From contig NZ_KB235948.1 in NCBI RefSeq assembly GCF_000332335.1, positions 4,371,413-4,435,412 on the forward strand: a DNA stretch of 64,000 nt, in the 5' to 3' direction. The notes under the pieces were generated by a model, which was given only the letters and a program-made list of their open reading frames with translations, made no database searches and was not told where the DNA came from. The stretch's first letter is position 1, and each line of letters starts with the position of its first letter. This document shows positions 61,200-64,000 of this stretch, one piece after another. Source of the DNA: Kamptonema formosum PCC 10802. GTDB taxonomy: Bacteria; Cyanobacteriota; Cyanobacteriia; Cyanobacteriales; Oscillatoriaceae. The position numbers and the translations under genes are program-made.

Positions 61200-63122
61200 A
61201 TGGAAGAACCTTTTAATATTACCCTGCTGATGGTTCTCACCGTCATGGCAGGCATTGGTGCTCAAGTTGTGGCGGACTACCTGAAAGTCCCGAGCATTGT
61301 CTTCTTGCTGCTGTTCGGCATTGCATTAGGCCATGATGGCTTGAGCTGGCTCCATCCAGACCTTTTGGGAGAAGGTCTGGAGGTGATAGTGGCCCTCTCT
61401 GTGGCGCTAATTCTGTTCGAGGGGGGGCTGAATCTAGAACTGCGAGAGTTAGGAAAAGTTTCGGGGAGTCTGCGCAATTTAGTCACCGTCGGGACGCTGA
61501 TCACCCTGATGGGGGGCGGCATGGCGGCCCACTGGCTGGGCGAATTTCCCTGGCCAATTGCCTTTCTCTACGCTTCTCTGGTAGTGGTCACCGGCCCCAC
61601 CGTAATTGGGCCACTGCTCAAACAGGTGCAAGTGGAAAAACAAGTCGCCACATTACTCGAAGGAGAAGGTGTCTTAATCGATCCGGTGGGGGCGATTCTG
61701 GCGGTTTTGGTGCTCGATATTATTTTGAATGGCGACGCCCACCCCATGAAATTGTTTTTGGGGTTGTGTCTCCGTCTGGGGATTGGCGGCGCTATTGGGG
61801 CTGCCGGCGGTGCAGCGATGGGCTTGTTCCTCAAAAAAGCCGCATTTCTCTCCGAAGAGTTGAAAAATCTCGTCGTTTTAGCCGGCTTGTGGGGGCTGTT
61901 CGGTCTGGCGCAAGAAGTCCGCAGCGAGTCGGGGCTGATGGCTACAGTGGTTGCCGGTTTGGTGCTGCGAGCTGCCTCTCTTCCAGAGGAGCGCTTGTTG
62001 CGCCGGTTTAAAGGTCAGCTTACTATTCTAGCAGTTTCTGTGCTGTTTATTTTGCTGGCAGCTGACCTGTCTCTCGCTAGTATTGTCGCCTTGGGTTGGG
62101 GCAGCGTTTTAACCGTCTTGGCGCTGATGTTTGTGGTGCGCCCGATTAATGTCTGGGCCTGCACTTGGAACAGCGGTCTGAACTGGCGGCAAAAGCTGTT
62201 TGTTTGCTGGATCGCTCCCAGAGGGATTGTTTCGGCTTCCGTGTCTTCCCTGTTTGCAATTTTGCTCACCCAGCGAGGAATAACCGGGGGAGATTCGATT
62301 AAAGCCCTCGTTTTCCTGACAATTATGATGACGGTGTTCCTGCAGGGGCTGACGGCTGGAGCGGTGGCTAAGCTGCTTCGGATTACTTCCAAGACGGCAA
62401 CCGGCGCGGTGATTGTCGGGTCGAATCCTCTCTCGCGGCTGATTGCTCGTTTATTCAAGGAACGGGGAGAGTCGGTGGTGATTATTGACACCAATCCAGA
62501 CGCTTGCAAGCTAGCTGAGCAGGAAAATTTGCCGGTTTTCTTGAGCAGCGCTCTGGATACTGCGGTTTTGGAGGAAGCGGGACTGGAGTCAGTGGGAACG
62601 TTCCTGACAATGACGAGCAATGGTGAGGTGAATTTAGTGCTGGCGCAGCGAGCAGCAGAGGAGTTTCACCCGCCGAGAGTTTTGGCGATTTTCCCCCGCG
62701 ATCCGGAAGTGAGTGCGCCGGCGAATAAGACGAAAATTTCTCATCCGTTTATAGCGGATGTGCCGCTGAAGACCTGGAACGACTACATCAGTGATGGAGA
62801 AGTAAAGTTAGGGGAAACGCTACTCAAAAGGGCTGGGTTTGAATTTCAAGAAGCTCATTTGCAGGCGCTGATTCGTTCCGGAGAGTTGGTGCCGCTTTTG
62901 CGGGAGCGAGATGGGCTGTTTGAGGTGGTGCCGGCATCTGAACCCTGGCAGCCAGGCGAGCGGATTATTTATTTGCTGCACGATCCGAAACCGAAGTTGC
63001 TGAAGCGTTTGTCCGGTGCGAATAATTCTCGGCTCACTCTGGAGAAGTTGCCCGCTGTTGAAGAAATCCCCATGTCTTCTGCTGTGGGAGACGGTTCTTT
63101 AAACCGGGTTGCGGCGGAGTGA
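61200..63122 (+). CDS. CPA-family cation/proton antiporter with C-terminal TrkA-N domain
   Basis: 640 residues. About 11-12 transmembrane helices to residue ~395 with CPA1/KefB-like signatures: VALILFEGGLNL (about 69-80), VVTGPTVIGPLLKQ, EGVLIDPVGAILAVL (the Asp-Pro region of the ion site), SESGLMATVVAGL, and CWIAPRGIVSA. A Rossmann-like TrkA-N domain follows (AVIVGSNPLSRLIARLF, VVIIDTNPDACK, FLTMTSNGEVN) and a C-terminal TrkA-C-like part. It would exchange Na+ or K+ for H+ across the plasma or thylakoid membrane, gated by a nucleotide. Homologous to cyanobacterial NhaS-type transporters; ion specificity cannot be read from sequence. Confidence 0.88.
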   Translation: MEEPFNITLLMVLTVMAGIGAQVVADYLKVPSIVFLLLFGIALGHDGLSWLHPDLLGEGLEVIVALSVALILFEGGLNLELRELGKVSGSLRNLVTVGTLITLMGGGMAAHWLGEFPWPIAFLYASLVVVTGPTVIGPLLKQVQVEKQVATLLEGEGVLIDPVGAILAVLVLDIILNGDAHPMKLFLGLCLRLGIGGAIGAAGGAAMGLFLKKAAFLSEELKNLVVLAGLWGLFGLAQEVRSESGLMATVVAGLVLRAASLPEERLLRRFKGQLTILAVSVLFILLAADLSLASIVALGWGSVLTVLALMFVVRPINVWACTWNSGLNWRQKLFVCWIAPRGIVSASVSSLFAILLTQRGITGGDSIKALVFLTIMMTVFLQGLTAGAVAKLLRITSKTATGAVIVGSNPLSRLIARLFKERGESVVIIDTNPDACKLAEQENLPVFLSSALDTAVLEEAGLESVGTFLTMTSNGEVNLVLAQRAAEEFHPPRVLAIFPRDPEVSAPANKTKISHPFIADVPLKTWNDYISDGEVKLGETLLKRAGFEFQEAHLQALIRSGELVPLLRERDGLFEVVPASEPWQPGERIIYLLHDPKPKLLKRLSGANNSRLTLEKLPAVEEIPMSSAVGDGSLNRVAAE

Positions 63123-63261
63123 TTCCAATGCCAAAATTTGGGTTTTGGGTTTGGCCATTTGGGTTTTGGGATTTCAAATCCGGCAGGAACGCTTTTTCTG
63201 CCTGAGTTAAACCTACTCTCTGTCTCACTTGGGGCTGAGAGGGTTTTTTCTGGTTGGGAAA

Positions 63262-63423
63262 TATAGCAGCAGCCACTTAGGTTCGTACATTTCGGCCTGT
63301 TTTGCACCCCCGCACTCCGGCTCCTATTGTCCTAACCCATATTACTACTGGGATATAGACGTAGGTACGGCGTCCCGCCTGCCCTGAAGGTCTAATGTTT
63401 TAACCTAAGTGCATACTGCTATA
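63262..63423. mobile_element. MITE-like element, family A, copy 4 (162 bp)
   Basis: Begins TATAGCAGCAGCCACTTAGG and ends CCTAAGTGCATACTGCTATA, so both terminal repeats are intact. It is nearly identical to copy 3 (21043) over the interior and to copy 1 in reverse complement. It lies 140 bp after the antiporter stop. Confidence 0.8.
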
Positions 63424-63439
63424 ATATTTCAAACGCACC

Positions 63440-63463
63440 AGACGCGACCTGTCGCGTCTCTAC
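63440..63463. repeat. GAGACGCG palindrome, family R
   Basis: AGACGCGACC-TGTCGCGTCTCTAC: a hairpin of the same family as 52653, following family A copy 4. Confidence 0.55.
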
Positions 63464-63712
63464 AAGCAGGTTTCGCCGCTACAGGAAAAAAGGGTGTCGG
63501 TGGGATTGATGACCTTGCCCAGACCGACTATAATCTGGGTGGAGGCTGAAATATTCCGCTGCGCTTCCCTCTTTAGATAGCGTAGCGATTTCTGCTGCCA
63601 CTTGCCACCGGCTCAGAAAGCCGGCACATCTGGAACGACTGAGTTGAGTTTCTTGACATTTAGTTAAGTTTATTGACAGGAGTCATAAATTTCACATCTG
63701 AACTATCCAAAG

Positions 63713-64000
63713 GTTCGCAGTTGAGCTTCAGCCCAAAAGTTCGCAGTTGGGCTTCAGCCCAAAAGTTCGCAGTTGAGCTTCAGCCCAAAAGTTCGCAGTT
63801 GGGCTTCAGCCCAAAGGTTCGTAGTTGGGCTTCAGCCCAAAGGTTCGCAGTTGGGCTTTAGCCCAAAATTCGCAGTTGGGCTTTAGCCCAAAGGTTCGTA
63901 GTTGGGCTTTAGCCCAAAGGTTCGTAGTTGGGCTTTAGCCCAAAGGTTCGTAGTTGGGCTTTAGCCCAAAGGTTCGTAGTTGGGCTTTAGCCCAAAGGTT
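63713..64000. repeat. TTGGGCTT(C/T)AGCCCAA palindrome array running off the right edge
   Basis: At least twelve units of 23-25 bp of AGGTTCGTAGTTGGGCTTTA + GCCCAA. Units at the left carry GCTTCAGCC and a few have GAGC changes; units at the right are uniform GGGCTTTAGCCC, so the array looks older at the left and newly expanded at the right. It continues beyond the window. Confidence 0.9.

Noticed and set aside
63673..63861. 62-codon frame at the right edge
   Set aside because: It is the translation of the palindromic array.

Overview
The window is chromosomal DNA from a cyanobacterium, probably filamentous. The taxonomic calls rest on protochlorophyllide oxidoreductase, DUF1997, DUF4079 and DUF2555 proteins, an AMIN-domain amidase, PEP synthase beside lactate dehydrogenase, a few HIP1 sites (GCGATCGC), and many short palindromic repeats of cyanobacterial type. 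I do not assign a genus. Another octamer, TGCCGGTG/CACCGGCA, is far commoner than HIP1 throughout. Intergenic DNA is long and rich in repeats, including two families of small terminal-inverted-repeat elements.

Layout. 1-220: 5' end of an S8 (subtilisin-like) protease running off the left edge. 0.4-10.5 kb: small hypotheticals and two large paralogues that share an uncharacterised N-terminal region, three TPRs and a WD40 array (7 and 5 repeats); degraded copies of one upstream sequence precede both. 10.8-31 kb: housekeeping and accessory genes: por, ldh, ppsA, a membrane-anchored lambda-type muramidase, an NAD(P)-binding SDR, DUF1997 and DUF4079 proteins, a 13-repeat ankyrin protein, an AMIN/amidase_3 cell-wall hydrolase behind a structured leader, a 2OG-Fe(II) oxygenase and purH.

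31.1-55.8 kb: a near-complete extracellular-type contractile injection system (eCIS; relatives are Afp, PVC and the cyanobacterial thylakoid-anchored systems), almost entirely on the minus strand and read from a strong sigma70-type promoter at 55725-55752. In transcription order: DUF4255 (Afp16-like cap), carboxypeptidase-regulatory-like protein, sheath 1, sheath 2, tube 1, a tail-chaperone-like protein, a DUF6760-like frame with no normal start codon, tube 2, a proline-rich LPVV-repeat protein, LysM baseplate protein, gpD/gp27-like hub, gp5-like spike, gp25, two baseplate-J proteins, a P2 gpI-type tail protein, a repeat-built fibre, a PAAR-like candidate, a coiled-coil protein, a 907-residue DUF4157 protein with a long helical tail (candidate cargo), and an AAA+ ATPase. 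One small gene (33616) is on the opposite strand. No classical tape-measure gene is evident.

55.8-64 kb: carboxylesterase, DUF2555 protein, coaBC, a small conserved protein overlapping mltA, and a CPA-type cation/proton antiporter with a TrkA-N domain, then another inverted-repeat element and a long palindromic repeat array running off the right edge.

The most interesting items are: the start-less DUF6760 frame that a -1 slip on a G-run would fuse to the preceding tail-chaperone-like gene, as in phage G/GT systems; the DUF4157 candidate effector; genomic palindromes inserted in frame in the AAA+ ATPase gene and supplying the stop codon of the spike gene; and a 137-bp element with clear 8-bp target duplications inside the injection-system operon.
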